NCBI GenBank assembly: GCA_014529385.2
Contig: CM043966.1
Span: 38,872,037-38,932,036, forward strand
Origin: Adiantum capillus-veneris
Taxonomy: Eukaryota; Streptophyta; Polypodiopsida; Polypodiales; Pteridaceae
Reading direction: 5' to 3'
DNA length: 60,000 nt
Below are positions 1 through 12,260 of this stretch, piece by piece. The notes below the pieces were generated by a model. The model saw only the letters and a list, made by a program, of their open reading frames with translations, was not told the DNA's origin and did not search any database. The position numbers were made by a program, and so were the translations under genes. Positions within the stretch are counted from its first letter, which is position 1, and the number at the start of each line of letters is the position of its first letter.

Positions 1-2012
1 AAAATTCCAAGCTGTTTTAGATATTCCCCTTTCAAATTTCCACCTCTAGACACTACATGCATTTTGTAGAATCATTAAGAATATTGTGCACCTCTACATA
101 GGGTTTGCATGGAAACTACAGCCTTTATCATCTAGAGAAGCTTCCATAAAATGTTGAGAGGGTATTGTCTGATATTGGACTTCATGGTGGGAATGTTGTG
201 ATTGAGTCAATCCTGAAGAGGTCATTTGGTGAAAATAATGTCCCTAAGAAATCTCTATGGGTGGGATGAATGCCAGAACATTCTTAGGATTTCATGGAAA
301 TTTGGGTAGGGATACATCTAAAGTCCATCACAACCAATGGAAGGCTCTACACAATGCTATGAAGGAGTTGCTGGTAGACCAAGAAAAGAGAAGGCAAAAG
401 TGTTGGAAGCCTTGAATGCAGTCTTTTCTCATTGTGATAAAATTCATTACATAAATAATGACCTCTCCAACTTTAAGAAAGAGTTGAAAAAATTCAAGAA
501 AGCTATGGCAAGTTCTTTGAACTCATAGCACTTCACACACTACATGGTAATACTTATGAATTTTTATTCTACTAATTTGCTTCAATACTTGCATAAGTTT
601 CTTTAAAAATTATCTTTTTTTGGATAGCACGTTATCTACAATCACACTCCTTGGTTTGTAAATAAATTTGGAAGCTTGCCAATCTAGTCTACTCAAGGTA
701 TTGACAAGTCCCACTATCAGGCAAGAACCAAGTTTTTCAAACAGACTGGGCATAGTGGAGGAGCTCAAAAAGCTAATATCTTGGTTGAAGTATTACAATG
801 GTTTTACAGACAAGTGTGGCACAGAACAAGATCACAATAGACTTAAAAGTTTTTAGGTAGTTTTGATATTGTTACAGCTATACAAGAGAGTATACAAAAA
901 AGGAAGGATGCATATAGTAGATCATTTGCAAGTGAAAGGGTTTTACAATGGCTTTCCACTAGAGAGAGGCAAGGAGGAAAGTGGGGGATAATACAACAAT
1001 TAGTTATAGATACTTTAGCCAAAATCAAGCTTTTCATTTTTCCCCCTCCACTTCAAGTACTCCTGCTTCTTGTGACCCTACAATTTCTTGCCTATGTCAC
1101 TAGAAGAGGCAAGGATATAACTGACCATAGTGCCAAAGTATGCACTTCTTGAGCCCATAAATCCTAAAGCAAGCCCAAAAACTTTAATGGCTTCTTGATT
1201 TTTGAGAACTATGATTTTGTCCACTCCAACTCTTATTGGATGTGACCTACCACCATTGACAGAGCCACTAGTGCAAGTATGGGGAGAGTGGGTGATTGGG
1301 AAAGCTTCCTGTGGTAGATAGTTATTGTCTCCTTGATGAGCTTCCCAATTTAATGGCCCAAACTCTAATCCCTCTTCAAATCCAAAGGTTTGGAGCCCTT
1401 CCCTCTCCCTAGTAACTTGTCACGATCTACAATGTCAATCTGTGCAAAAAATCCCTCAAATCAATCAATAGAAATGAAGTGGCGCTGAAGTTTTAATGGC
1501 CTCAATAATGTGCTTGCAAAAATTATATTTAACCATTTTACCTTAGGGTTTTCATCATCTTCAAAAAGGTCCTCTTTCCAAAGGTCAATGTAAAAGTTTG
1601 TTTATTATGTTTCCTCCCTCTTAGCACTTCTTTGCCCATATGTTCAATCTTCAATCTTTTTGAATTTGCTAGAACTCATCATTTGTGGTTATCCTTTGCT
1701 CTTCATAGCTTTGAACAACCTTTAGTACATGCTCTCTAGCATGGGACTGATCAATAAACTTTCAAATTTTGTATCAAGCATAGACGCGCTCACACCTGAA
1801 CAATATTTTTCCTATTTTTTTTCTATTAGCTCCATTCTTCTCTCCACATTGCTCCACAAAATTGATTTCAACCTTCTCATTTTCTCTACTGTTCTCTGAT
1901 TTTCTCTACTCAAATATCCGGATGCTCATTGTAAGATAGTCCTTCATAATATTAAGGATTTCTTTGCAAACTTTGTTACACAAAGTTTTTTTCAAGCCAC
2001 GTCGTCGCTACC
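1..2012. repeat. Copy 1 of a ~2 kb dispersed repeat (pairs with 54285-56340)
   Basis: This stretch matches 54285-56340 almost base for base, in the same orientation, and is cut by the window start. Differences are scattered substitutions and small indels. One is a 2 bp loss near 250-256, which breaks a reading frame that is open in the other copy. Both copies carry the same short coding-like segments (337-528 and 668-856 here), and both stop at the same TGA after a Lys-Pro pair, so the segment was non-coding or an exon end before duplication. Similarity ends abruptly at about 2012, after a GTCGTCGCTA motif that opens a cluster of inverted repeats in the other copy. I do not recognise the encoded peptide. 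Confidence 0.85.
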
Positions 2013-2370
2013 CAAAAAATTCTTTCTCAAACAAGATCTAATGAAGACAACTAGTCCTATATTTAAAAAATAATAATTATCCAAAGTTATAAGTTTGCTG
2101 CTACCTGTGGACTTTCTTTGTCTAATCAATTTCGCATTTCCAAAGGTTTTCTTATTCTCTAGTCGTGAAGTTGGCAATCAAAACTTTCCCTGTTGCTAAC
2201 CACTAGGGATACTAATTGCTAACCGTAGTATTTTCTAGCTAATTGTGAGCTCCATCTAGCAAGAACATGCTCTATCAGTGACTTCTTTTTCTAGGGATAA
2301 CTTTCCATAGTGATTAAACAAGTTTGTCCTAGATCAAACAAAGTTTTTACCAAATAATTCTTTCAACTTA
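2013..2370. repeat. Diverged repeat resembling 8320-8665
   Basis: From about 2090 to 2370 this tract shares ordered blocks with 8320-8665, such as CTTTCTTTGTCTA / CTCTTTGTCTA, CACTAGGGATACT, TCTAGGGATAACTTTCC and CCTAGATCAAACAA. Identity is only moderate. The 8.3 kb copy lies directly upstream of the gag remnant of element F, so this is plausibly an LTR or leader fragment of an F-like Ty3 element. No TG...CA ends could be fixed. Confidence 0.45.
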
Positions 2371-2520
2371 ATTTAGGAAAACACATGTTTTTCTATCGTG
2401 ATGATAATCACATTCTTGGTCAATTTAAGACATCTGAGGCTTTTTGTGCTAAGGTCAACTTATGTATGAACAATGCAAAAAATAAAAATGAATTACCAAA
2501 GTAGGAGCATGTGCAACTAT

Positions 2521-2586
2521 ATCCTGCGATTGAGGATGGCCACCAACAATATCCTGCGATAGAGGTTGAGGATGGCCACCAACAAC
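2521..2586 (+). repeat. Imperfect 30/36 bp tandem duplication
   Basis: The unit beginning ATCCTGCGAT and ending GGCCACCAACAA is present twice in a row. The second copy carries a 6 bp expansion (AGAGGT). It lies in a degenerate coding-like tract of unknown origin. Confidence 0.75.
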
Positions 2587-3844
2587 CTCATTCTCCAGTG
2601 CCACAGGTTAAGGGCTCACTCAAGGTTCAAGAATGACATTGGAGCTTCACATTCTCTTCTAGTGGGGCCATCTCCAAAAGAGGTAAAAGGGTGTAATACT
2701 AGAATCAAGCAGAACCATATACATGTTAGTTACAATAAGAGATATAAATTATCCATGAATTATCTAAGAATACAACCCTAATACGAGGTTTATGCATCCA
2801 ATTATCTAGAGACACCGGATACTACCTACACAGCCTTATGTAGGAAGGAAATCATGGCTTACACTCCACATTGAAGCAATAAAAAAAGGGGTATTGGAAT
2901 AATAACAACATGGAGGGTGATTGAGGTAAAGAAAAATCACACAAAAACAATGGATTCTACTCCCTAATTATTAGTGTACGCATCCGTAATACACCTACAT
3001 ATATACATGTTTAGCTAATCCTAGACATTCCTTTATTATTCACATGGTTTAGCTTAGGTAGACACAAAATTAAAGCTTAATCCATACTATTTTGAGGATA
3101 TAGACAACAAGGAGGTTTAGCTCAATTGCTAGTTACCTTGGAGTTAAGCAATATTCTATCAAAATAGTACTAGGGTAGGTGATCTCCCGAGTCTTGGTAA
3201 ATAATTGTCCCTCACATGCAGCTAATGGCACCAACAAAGCCTTCATAGCCTCATTTCTAAGTATGCCAAGGACTATGCCTTTGTCTCCACCTTGGTTGGT
3301 CTTTGGAGGGTGTTGAGGAGGTGAAGGGGATAGTTCCGAAATGGCTTGCACTCACTACGATGCAATTTTTTTCCTATAGAGTCCTCTTGCTCTATGCCCA
3401 TTTTGTGCTCACCCTCTACCTCTTTTTATAGGCTTTTCGGGTGCATTATCCTTGGTGCATGCTTTTCTGATCCCTACCTTGTGTATCACTATTTTGGATT
3501 ACATGTCTCTCGCATCACTACTTTTCACATAGCCAACTATGAACGACCTCTAATTTTAGCTATGAGTTCACATTGACCTCTCTTTTTGGAGTACTTTTCA
3601 CTCGGTTATTTGGGAGCGACAAAATATTCAACACCCACTTTCCTAAAATTGAGGCCTCTAGAACCTCCTCTTTATTCCTTAAAATCTAAGACATATAATA
3701 AACATAACTTGCACATAGAATGTCCAATTTCAAAACTGACTATCTTGAATAAATTCCTAATTATTAATAAACTAAAGAATGCTAGAATAAGAGCCTTGAG
3801 AACAAAAAATTATAAATAAAAATTAAGGCACATTATATACTCCC
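2587..3844. other. Unassigned sequence, no gene seen
   Basis: I see only short unrelated open frames here and no domain, tRNA or terminal repeat. The tract sits at the 3' side of the minus-strand element E, so part of it may be that element's 3' untranslated region or LTR, but I could not pair it with an opposite end. Confidence 0.4.
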
Positions 3845-3867
3845 CAACATAGTAATTCAAGATTTCC

Positions 3868-5219
3868 TCATCTCAAGAACAAGTGAGGGTAGTCCTTCTC
3901 TAAGGTGGCATCATTCCCATGTTGCATCTTCTTCAAGATAGTCCTACCATCGGACAAAGTGTTCTCTAAGAATTCTATTCCAAAGGACTTTCTCTTGAGA
4001 TACCAAAATTCTAGAGGGTTGGATCTCCAAGATGTTTTGGGTTGCATGACAATTTTTTCATCGTCAATGAGTTTGTCATCACTAGGAATATAGGGTTTCA
4101 ATATGCTTACATGGAACATATCATGGAATTTGATATGATCTGGTAACTTGAACTTGTAAGCTTGAGTACTTATACACTTAACTACTTCATAAGGGCCACA
4201 ATAATGTGGGCTACACTTCCTATACTTCTTAAGTGATAAGTTACTTCTCTTTCGGTGAATCTGAAGAAAAAATTTGTCTACTTCCTTGAGTCTTCTTTTA
4301 GATCTCTTACCATCACCATATTGCTTTTGGCAACACTGAGCTACTTGATTATCCTTTTGGATGGCCTTTAATTGATTTTCCATCTCCTCAAGAATCCTTG
4401 TAGACACTTCAATTCTTATGGTAAGATTTGAAAAGTTAAGTGGAGATCTAGAGACACATTCTTGACCACCGTACAAGGCACATAATGGGGTCATACCAAT
4501 GCTTTGATGGTGTGAAGCATTGCGAGCATACTCCACTAGAGGTAAAAATGGAATCCATTGCTTAGGATCCTCACTACAATAAGCTCTATAAATATCTTCA
4601 ATAACTTGGTTGACTTGTTCTTTTTTCCCATCTGATTAGGGATGGTATGTAGTACTAGTTTTTAATTTTTTTCTAATATCTTTGAAGAGAGAGGTCAAAA
4701 AATTTGAAGTGAACTTCACGTCCCAATTGCTTACATTCCATTTGGGCAATCCATGCAATCTAAAATTCTCTTTAACATATAGTAGTGCAATGTTGGATGT
4801 GGTAAAGATTGTCTTGACTGGAATGAGATGTGCAACCTTAGTGAGTAGGTCAACAACCACCATGACTGAATCATATGCTCCTTGTACCATAAGCAATTCA
4901 ATGACAAAGTCCATACTTATACACTCCCACGTTATTTGCGGAATTTCAAGTGGTTGAAGTTTACAGGGGAGCTTAACTCTCTCTGCCTTAATGCTTTGGC
5001 ATGTCAAGCATTGGTGAACATAGCATAGCACATCTACCTTTTGCCCAATACAATAGAATCTTTTGTGCACCATGTTGAGGATTGTCGCATAGCTTGGGTG
5101 CCTTGAGTAGGACTATCATGGACCTTGATCAAGATAGCCTTTCTAAAGTTATGATCCTTTGGTACAGATAACCTATTTCTATAATAGAGACAATGGTCAT
5201 TGTATGAAAAGTGTTGCAT
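3868..5219 (-). pseudogene. Ty3 integrase with chromodomain-like tail (element E)
   Basis: Three overlapping minus-strand frames (5219-5034, 5073-4636 and 4536-3868) together cover an integrase. The first two carry the end of the zinc domain (CLTCQ) and the catalytic core, including ISMDFV with its first aspartate. The second catalytic aspartate of the usual VSDRD-type motif reads VSNWD, so it is lost. The third frame holds the C-terminal GPY-type segment (CGPYEVVKCI, then FHVSILKPYI) and a broken chromodomain. In life the protein would insert element cDNA and bind chromatin. The frame breaks and the missing aspartate make it a pseudogene. Confidence 0.85.
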
Positions 5220-5299
5220 GCAAGGTATATTCTTTGATTCCTCTAGTTTGAATGAGGATAAGATTCCTTTGATACTCTAGATGAAATGATGAAACTTTA

Positions 5300-7073
5300 T
5301 TAATCCTTTCAATGATCAAGTTGTTGGGTGTAGATATGAGGCTCAATACGGGTTTTCAATTGAGTGAATCCACAACCAAGGTTTCCTTTCTAGGGTAATA
5401 GATAATGTCAAAGTCATATTCTTTCAAAAGTTCTATCTAGCACTTTTGTTGCATATCAAAAGTTTGTTGTGTGAAGATCCACTCTAATCTCTTATGGTTG
5501 GTTATAAGTCAAAACTTCCTTCCTAATAAGTAATTCCTCCATAGTTTCAGACTTGGGGGGGGGGGGGGGGAGGTGTTATTAAATATTATTTTTTCTCACA
5601 TTTTCAATTACATAAGGGTATCATAAAATCAAATTGGAAAATTAATTTACCAATTGAATAGGAAAATGGTGTATTTTATTTGTAAAATTTTCATAGATAA
5701 AGAGTTTTAGAAATAGTTCTTGAATGCACGTGATATACACAATTTATACATGATAGTGACCCCCTCCATCCCCCCCCCCCCCCCCCCCCCCCCCCGACCC
5801 CGAGGTTTTAGATCTTGAATGACTACTAATAGCTCGAGGTTATGGGCTGGGTAGTTCTTTTCATTTTCAAGCTTACATGAGGTGAAAGCTATTGGTTTGC
5901 CTTCTTGAGCTTGTACTCCTCCAACTACTATATCACTAGCATCAATGATTACATCAAAGGTCTGGTTGAAATCTGGTAGCTTTAGGCAAGGTGCAATAGT
6001 GACATATTGCTTGATTTGTCAAACCTTTCTTGGTGTTGTGATTTCCAATTGTTCACCCCTTTATTTAGAAGGTTGATCAAGGACAACACAATCACAACAT
6101 AATCTTTTATAAAGATTCTATACCAGCCCTTGATTCTAAAGAATTCTCTAAGCTTTCTTACTTTAGATGGTTGAATCCATTCAACAATGGCTTGAGCTTT
6201 AGAAGGGTCCACTGAAATGCCTTCTTGAGAAATAATAAAACCCAAGTATTCAATCCTTGAAGAGAAGAATGAACACTTGCTCATCTTTGCATGTGTTTCC
6301 AAAGAATATCTAGCACATTCCTTAGGTGGGCTTCATTTTCCTCCTCATTCTTTGAGTAGATTAGAGCATCATCAAAGAAGACAATGACAAAAGTGTCTAG
6401 GTAGGGCGTGAAGATATCCTGCATCAACCTAGCAAATGTAGTTGATGGGGCATTAGTCAGACCAAATGACATCACTATAAATTCAAAATGCCATATTGGG
6501 TGTTGAAGGATGTCTTGGGGATATTTGATTCCTTTATTTTGATTTGGCAGTCACGAGATCTTAGATCTATCTTTGAGAAGACCTTGGATCCATGTAGAAT
6601 GTCCATCAATTCAACGATTAATAGTATAGGATATTTGTTCTTAATAGCTACCTAGTTTAGTTCTCTATAGCCAATGCAAAGTCAAAGAGTTCCATATTCT
6701 TCTTTTGGAAGATTACTGGTGCTTCCCAGCTTGATTTTCTTGATCCAATAAATCCCCGTTCTAAAATTTGTCAAAGTTGCTCCTCCAATTCAATGGCCTT
6801 TGGTAGCACCATTTTATAAGGTCTCTTTGATAGAGTTTCACATCTTGGGAGAATCTCTAGTCTCATGGAAAATCTCACGATTAGGAGAAAGAGTGGTGAG
6901 GTCTTTGGAAAACACATCATAATATTAATGAAGCTATGAGGGTTTTGTAATGCTAATTCTGGATCAACCTTATATAGATTCACCATAAATATATGTTTTC
7001 CAACTCTCATACCCTTGAGTAGATGGTTTTCTTTAAGTAAATGAATCCTTAAAATTCCATTCTTCCATTGCAC
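5300..7073 (-). pseudogene. Ty3 reverse transcriptase and RNase H (element E)
   Basis: Minus-strand pieces at 7073-6771, 6475-6281 and 6302-5982 give the RT thumb and palm. They include the FGLTNAPST motif and the catalytic FFDD within [14 protein letters not shown]. Next come the connection motif YLGFIIS and, below 5900, the RNase H stretch interrupted by the 5553-5795 insert. Several stops and frameshifts separate the pieces. The FFDD catalytic pair survives, but no continuous frame does. It belongs with the integrase at 3868-5219. Confidence 0.85.
5553..5795. mobile_element. ~240 bp insertion with poly-G/poly-C ends in RNase H of element E
   Basis: On the minus strand the RNase H reading runs through a Leu-Glu-Leu-Leu stretch to Asp-Leu-Lys, breaks, and resumes at TGGAGGAATTAC (Trp-Arg-Asn-Tyr-Leu-Leu-Gly-Arg-Lys-Phe), which is the expected continuation. 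Between them lies an AT-rich insert that starts with 16 G (5555-5570) and ends with 26 C (5770-5795), so its ends are mutually complementary. This fits a small MITE-like insertion. A target duplication is not clear; only a GAC is shared at the edges. Homopolymer lengths may be affected by sequencing error. Confidence 0.55.
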
Positions 7074-7079
7074 TTTGAC

Positions 7080-7640
7080 TCACCTTACCTTATCTCTAGA
7101 GTTCAAACTACCTTGGCCACAATGATGTTAGCCTGATTATTAGATAATAAATCCATCCCAAGAATCCCATTATACATCCCAACGAGGAGGGTTCTAAAGA
7201 AACCTGAGGTAGAGGAAAATCCAATTCTATTGTCATAGGTCTAGCTTGTGTTTTATTCAATTTCAATTTTTGCAAGCATTTTGAGGATAAAAAGAAATGA
7301 GTACTACCATATTCAATGAGGAGAATAAAACATGTACCTTGATGTGTGGCTGGTGTATGAATAACTACAAATTATCTTTGTGCTCCAGGGTTGTAAATAA
7401 CTGCATAAATAGTTTCTCTCTCTTCTCTTGCACCAAGAGTAGGATCTTCTATAGTTGCATGTGCATGCGAATTCTTGCGTTGAGCTCTTACAAAGTCCAT
7501 GGTTGCTCTTCCTTGCCCTCTACCTCATTCACCATTTCATCCATTGTTACGTCCAGGAGGGTGGTGTCTTTGGTCTGCTATGATTCTATGATGTATTCAA
7601 TGCCTTCACCAAAAATCCAAGTTCTCCACTACTAGAAAAT
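7080..7640 (-). pseudogene. gag/protease remnant of element E
   Basis: This sits where gag and the aspartic protease should lie in the minus-strand element. The reading is badly broken and no intact D-[ST]-G motif or CCHC knuckle can be seen. The assignment rests mainly on position upstream of RT. Confidence 0.4.
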
Positions 7641-8664
7641 CCTTTTTATCACATATAATCAAGAAATTTCTCAAGAAACATTTGAATAACCCCAATTTAC
7701 ATACATATTTTCATGACTTAAATGACGTATCTTCCTTTAACAATGGTTTGGTAAGCTAATAGGACATAATAGTGTCCCTTCAGGGTTTTGGAAAAATTAT
7801 TAAATACTTCTATCATATGTATGTATTTGTAGAAGTACTTACTTCATCCAAAGTTAATATTACACTTTATGTGGAAAAATAAGAAACAACTCTTGTCATT
7901 GTGGTCATGAAGAGCTCTCAAAGCCAAATGGGTGCTCAACAACACTATAAATAGCTCAACTCAATTTAGGATAATCCAAGAGATACAAGTAATGATTTTA
8001 GGTCCTCTTCCTCAAAAGGAGAAGAAAAAAGAGAGAAAATCCCATGAACAAAATCATGTGAGGAGGAGAAGGTAGATGCAGGCTTTGAGCTAGTTTTCAT
8101 TATCTTCACCTACTTTAAAAATCTTCCCCATTGTTGGCCGAGTATTTAGGACCTTTAGGTGTAGGTTTGGAAGGTATCATGGATTATGCTTTGGGTCTTG
8201 ACATGCTACTGGATTGTGAAAAACATGCAGATATAGTTACAAGTGCTGCCACAATTACAACAAAAATTGAAAGGCTATAGTGGGGTCTACATAAGTATTG
8301 GAGCCAATAAAGAATTATACAAAATTAGAAGTTTGTAACTACCCACGAACTCTCTTTGTCTACCCAACACAACTTTTGCAAAGGATTTCTTATTGGCTAA
8401 CCACAAAACGGATAATCAGAACTTTCCCTATTTTCAACCGTCACTAGGGATACTTGCTCAATGCAAGTTGCAAATGCTGCTAATCACATATTATTCTTCC
8501 CCACTAAATACAATTTTTTCCACTAAATGGTAGCTCTATCTGACAAGAACAAGCCCTATTAAAGACTTCCTTTCTAGGGATAACTTTCCAAATTGATCAA
8601 ACAAGTCTATCCTAGATCAAACAATTCTTTTAGCTTAATTTAGCAAAATACATGAACGAACTTT
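7641..8664 (+). other. Spacer between elements E and F with LTR-like features
   Basis: There is no coding frame. A plus-strand TATAAATAG lies at 7946-7954, and the tract 8320-8665 is the diverged partner of 2090-2370. It directly precedes the gag of the plus-strand element F, so it is the best candidate for F's 5' LTR and leader. LTR ends could not be fixed. Confidence 0.4.
7946..7954 (+). promoter_or_regulatory. Candidate TATA box (TATAAATAG) upstream of element F
   Basis: The motif is a textbook plant TATA box, oriented toward element F and about 0.7 kb before its gag remnant. It is a plausible LTR promoter, but the LTR itself is not delimited. Confidence 0.3.
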
Positions 8665-9480
8665 TTGATTGTACTCAAGGAACTAGACACTTAGAGTCAT
8701 ACTACCAACATTTCTTGATCCGTGTCAAGTATGCTCCAGCCGAAATGACTCAAGAAGCCAAAGTAGTATGATTTGTGTCAAGTTTACACGAGCCTATGAA
8801 GAGTACACTTCACAGTCTATGACTTACAAGTTTTGTAGATATCCTTGATGCAGTCCAATCCATTGAAATTGAACTATACACTGGTGGAAAGTGGAAATTA
8901 GAGTCTGCTCGTATCTAGGATATCAAGGGGCCTTGTCATAAAAATGGACTTAGATCCATAAATTTACAATAGAAGAAGGATAAATTATTATGTATGAAGA
9001 CTAGACGGGATCACCTTTGCTACACTTTTCTTGATCTTGACCATTAGCCTAGAGATTGTCCCTTTAATGACTCAAGCTACATAAAATTAGTGGATTATGA
9101 CCAAGAACCAAAAACCAAATCAAAATTTCAAAAACTTTAGACTAAGACCACCTGTAACTCAGCAAAACTTCAACCAAAATCAAAGACCACCTCAAAAACA
9201 AGGAAACTGTAGACCAAGGAATCCCCTTTTGTGAGGAATGGACCACCCAACAACAACAATGGTAATAAGCTTAATCTACCATCTTGTTTAGGAGGAGGAG
9301 AAACCAACAAACCCAAGGAAGAGCTCAAGCCAACAAAGGAGGAGAAGGAGTAGAAAACCAATGAACCCAAGGAAGATCTCAAGCCAACAAAGCTCAGGGT
9401 ACATGAGGTGACAAAAATCAAGCAAATGCATATGTTCATGTTGCAATCAATTATCACGGAGCTAATGAGTAATTTTCAAT
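8665..9480 (+). pseudogene. gag remnant of element F
   Basis: The translated plus strand shows a retrotransposon gag pattern: a segment like TQGTRHLESYYQHFL followed by KYAPAEMTQEAKVV, then a degenerate zinc-knuckle region near 9018-9062 with a Cys, His-like spacing and Cys-Pro-Phe. In-frame stops occur at several places. A Lys/Pro/Glu-rich spacer follows (9280-9420). Confidence 0.65.
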
Positions 9481-9594
9481 AATTTAGATCCCAATGGAGT
9501 ATCAAGGTGAATATTTTATCTTTTTGAGCAATTTTGGGAGTATACATGCATTAGAAACCTCATTCTATTTGGACATCCTGATACTAACCTTACA

Positions 9595-11027
9595 ATGGAA
9601 TTAGCTACAAGTAGGAAAGTTAAATCTTCTACTTCTGTGGGTGACTTATATTTTTCTTTGGATGGTCATATGACTTCAGCTCATTTTAGGGTTTTACCGA
9701 TAGGAGTCTATGAGATGGAATTTAAGGGATGGGTTCACTTAAGGAGAATGGTGCTCACTTGCATTGTAAACATGCTTCATTGACTTTTGTAAATGAATAC
9801 AACTCTAGGGTTACCATTATTGAAAAGCAAGGACAACTTAAAATTGAGCTTGTAAATTTTCCTAAGTTGCTAAAAATCTATAGGAAGGATGATATGGTTT
9901 ATGTTGTAAAGCTTAAGCTAGCAACAAAGAAGTCAAAACCCCTTGAACCTGAGTGGCTTACCAAATTTGATGATGAGTTTCTTGAAGAACTTTTAGAGAT
10001 ACTACCTAAGTGTGAAGTTGATCATATGATCCAGCTTATCCTAGGAGGTCAACCTATTGCTCAAAGACCATACAAGCTGTCAGTACCAGAATTTGCAAAA
10101 CTCAAAGAGCAACTTACTCAACTTCTTGACCAAGGTTTCATTACGCCTAATGTTTCTCCATGGAGTAATCCTGCTCTTTTTAATAGTACTCTGCGTCTTT
10201 GTATTGACTATTGTTGGTTCAATCAAGTGACAATCAAGAATAAGTATGCAATAGTTAGGGTATGCAATATCTATTTTCACAAAAATTGATCTTAAGTCTA
10301 GTTATTATCAAATCCAAACCTAGGAGGATGATATATGAAAGATATATTGAACACTCACTTTGGACATTATAAATTTACAGTTATGTCCTTTGGACTTACA
10401 AATGCTCTAGTGACTTTCAAACACCTTATGATTGATGTTTTTTAGAGAACATGTTAATGATTTTTTTCCTTGTCTTCTTTGATGATATTTTGGTCTAATC
10501 AATGAATAAGGAAGAACATGAACACCATGTGAGCCAAGTTTTGAACTTTTGCAACAAAACCAACTTTAAGCTATGCATTGATAATGTATCTTTTTTATTG
10601 ATAGAGTGGAATATTTGGGACTCATTACTTTTAAAGATGGTGTCTCTACTGATCCAAGTAAGATTGAAGCTATGGTAGCTTAGTCGACACCCAAATATAT
10701 GAAAGAAATACGTGGATTCTTTGGATTTTCAAGATGATATCATACTTTTATTGAAGGTTATGCTAAGAAGTAATACCAATATCCTTAACAAGACTAAATT
10801 TTTTTCTTGGAATGATCATGGACATGCTAGCTTTGAGAAACTCAAAGAATCTTTGATAAATGCTCTTATTTTATGACTTCTACATGTCATGAAGGTATTC
10901 ACTATCCTCACCGGTGCAAGTGGACAAGCGATTGGTGAAGTTATGTCTTGAGAAGGAAGACCAATAACTTATGAATCTTGTGAATTTCATGTTCACAAGT
11001 TAATTTATCCTACATATGATAAAAGTG
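9595..11027 (+). pseudogene. Protease end, reverse transcriptase and RNase H of element F
   Basis: The segment around 9680-9780 (FRVLPIGVYEME) matches the end of a Ty3 protease. The frame at 9729-10289 then runs into RT, with the conserved AQRPYKLSVPE, LLDQGFI and PNVSPWSNP stretch. Beyond it, broken frames give FGLTNAL, the catalytic VFFDDILV near 10470-10495 and an RNase H stretch with TGASGQAIGEVMS near 10910-10950. It is non-functional because of several stops and loss of the 3' part. Confidence 0.82.
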
Positions 11028-11816
11028 AATGGGTGAGCAAATGTGGTGCATATGTGAAGAGGGAGAAGGAGAGAAAAAGAACACATAGTGTAGGGTGGAG
11101 CAGAGTTGCAAGAAGTAACACTCACTCCTTATTCTTCTATTATATAAAGAATAAGTGAGTAGGTCAGTGAGCTCAATGGGAAATGCACACTCAGGACGTC
11201 CATCTTGGTGCAAGGTACATGCTACCTTTACCCCAACAACCTCCCACTTAAAGACAAATGTGTTGATAAGTGGGTCGTACTAGCTAAACTACTAATATGT
11301 ACAAGAAAATAGGTGAGACACTCTCTCAAACTATGCCCATTGTCTTTCTTATAACTTGGTCTACATGCAGTCATTTTGGCTCTAGTGGTAGGAAAATGTG
11401 CATATCCATGCTAGAGCCTATATTCAAATCCCACAAACACATATGTTTAGTTTACACAACTCCATGAAGCATCGTGCTAGCATCAATCATCATACAACTG
11501 AGAATTCCTGCTGTAGATTCTCCCACTTTAGCTTCTAAGTTGGGCCTTGATACTAACAAGTCGAACATGAGACACCCAAATGCATGAAGGAGAGACGTCT
11601 CCTCTCTCACTCAACTCATGCTAGTAACAAAATTAACACTATGTTGTCTTGTACTTTAGATACATGCATAGGGTATACTAAGCTACTCTAGGATCCCTGC
11701 AGTCACTAGTGATCAGTCACTAGTGATCCACAATGCATCTGAAAAGACCGCTCTCTAAGCACTATCTGCCACCCACAATCTGCTAACTATCTCACTAAGA
11801 TCAAAATCTGTCTTTA
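11028..11816. other. Unassigned sequence between elements F and the Copia scrap
   Basis: No coding domain is visible. The tract begins at the break in element F and leads to the Copia gag-protease fragment. It may include untranslated Copia sequence, but I cannot show this. Confidence 0.35.
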
Positions 11817-12260
11817 TTAAGAAACAAATTGCATATGTCGAAGCATATAGGATGCATCACCAGGTAATGACAAGCAAACATCTCCTACACCTGCAATGTC
11901 AAACATCGAATCCTTGGCCAAGTGCACATGACCAAAGCTCACACTAGAGAAAGTGCTAAACCACTCACGATGTGGTGTGACATGAAAAATTGCATCCTCG
12001 TCTAGCAACCAATAGGGAAAAATGCCACCTCTCAAAGATATGTAAGCAAGAGGAATGCTAAAGAAATGTGACATCACCACCATTGAGATGAGAAACCATT
12101 GCTCTTGCATGTTTCAAAGCCTCACTTGCATCACACGTACGTCTTTGATGTTGCCTCATACATATGAAACAGCAACGCCTAATGTTCCCTACATGACCAC
12201 AATTCCAATATCGCATATATTTGCAACTACAAAACTGATGTCTCTCATGAGTTGTCTTTA
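11817..12260 (-). pseudogene. Copia-type gag zinc knuckle and protease fragment
   Basis: On the minus strand, 12250-12190 gives a degenerate CCHC knuckle (RYWNCGHVGNIRRC). About 12020-11820 gives the Copia protease pattern: WLLDEDAIFHVTPHREWF, then VHLAKDSMFDIAGVGDVCLSL. In functional Copia proteases the motif reads D-S-G; here it is D-E-D, so the catalytic site is damaged. RT, RNase H and integrase are absent, so this is a small scrap of a longer element. Confidence 0.72.

Larger units (their letters stand above)
3845..7640 (-). mobile_element. Decayed Ty3 chromovirus (element E), minus strand
   Basis: Read on the minus strand, this tract gives the Ty3 order: a gag/protease remnant (about 7640-7080), reverse transcriptase (7073-6281), RNase H (about 6302-5300), integrase (about 5219-4400) and a chromodomain-like tail (about 4050-3870). 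Frameshifts and stops separate every domain, so it is dead. A ~240 bp insertion with poly-G and poly-C ends interrupts RNase H at 5553-5795. The integrase tail ends in a degenerate chromodomain (DATLEKDYPHLF), which points to the chromovirus branch. LTRs were not securely found. Confidence 0.88.
8665..11027 (+). mobile_element. Decayed, 3'-truncated Ty3 element (F), plus strand
   Basis: On the plus strand this tract reads gag (about 8665-9480), a protease/linker remnant (about 9500-9780), RT (about 9780-10600) and RNase H (to about 11027), with many stops. It ends abruptly inside RNase H, just after a YPTYDKSE-like motif, and no integrase follows. A separate Copia fragment lies further right, so F was truncated by deletion or insertion near 11030. 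Confidence 0.83.

Noticed and set aside
3113-3160. A tRNA-like A-box (GGTTTAGCTCAATTGC)
   Set aside because: No B-box follows at a suitable distance and no cloverleaf can be folded, so neither a tRNA nor a SINE is supported.
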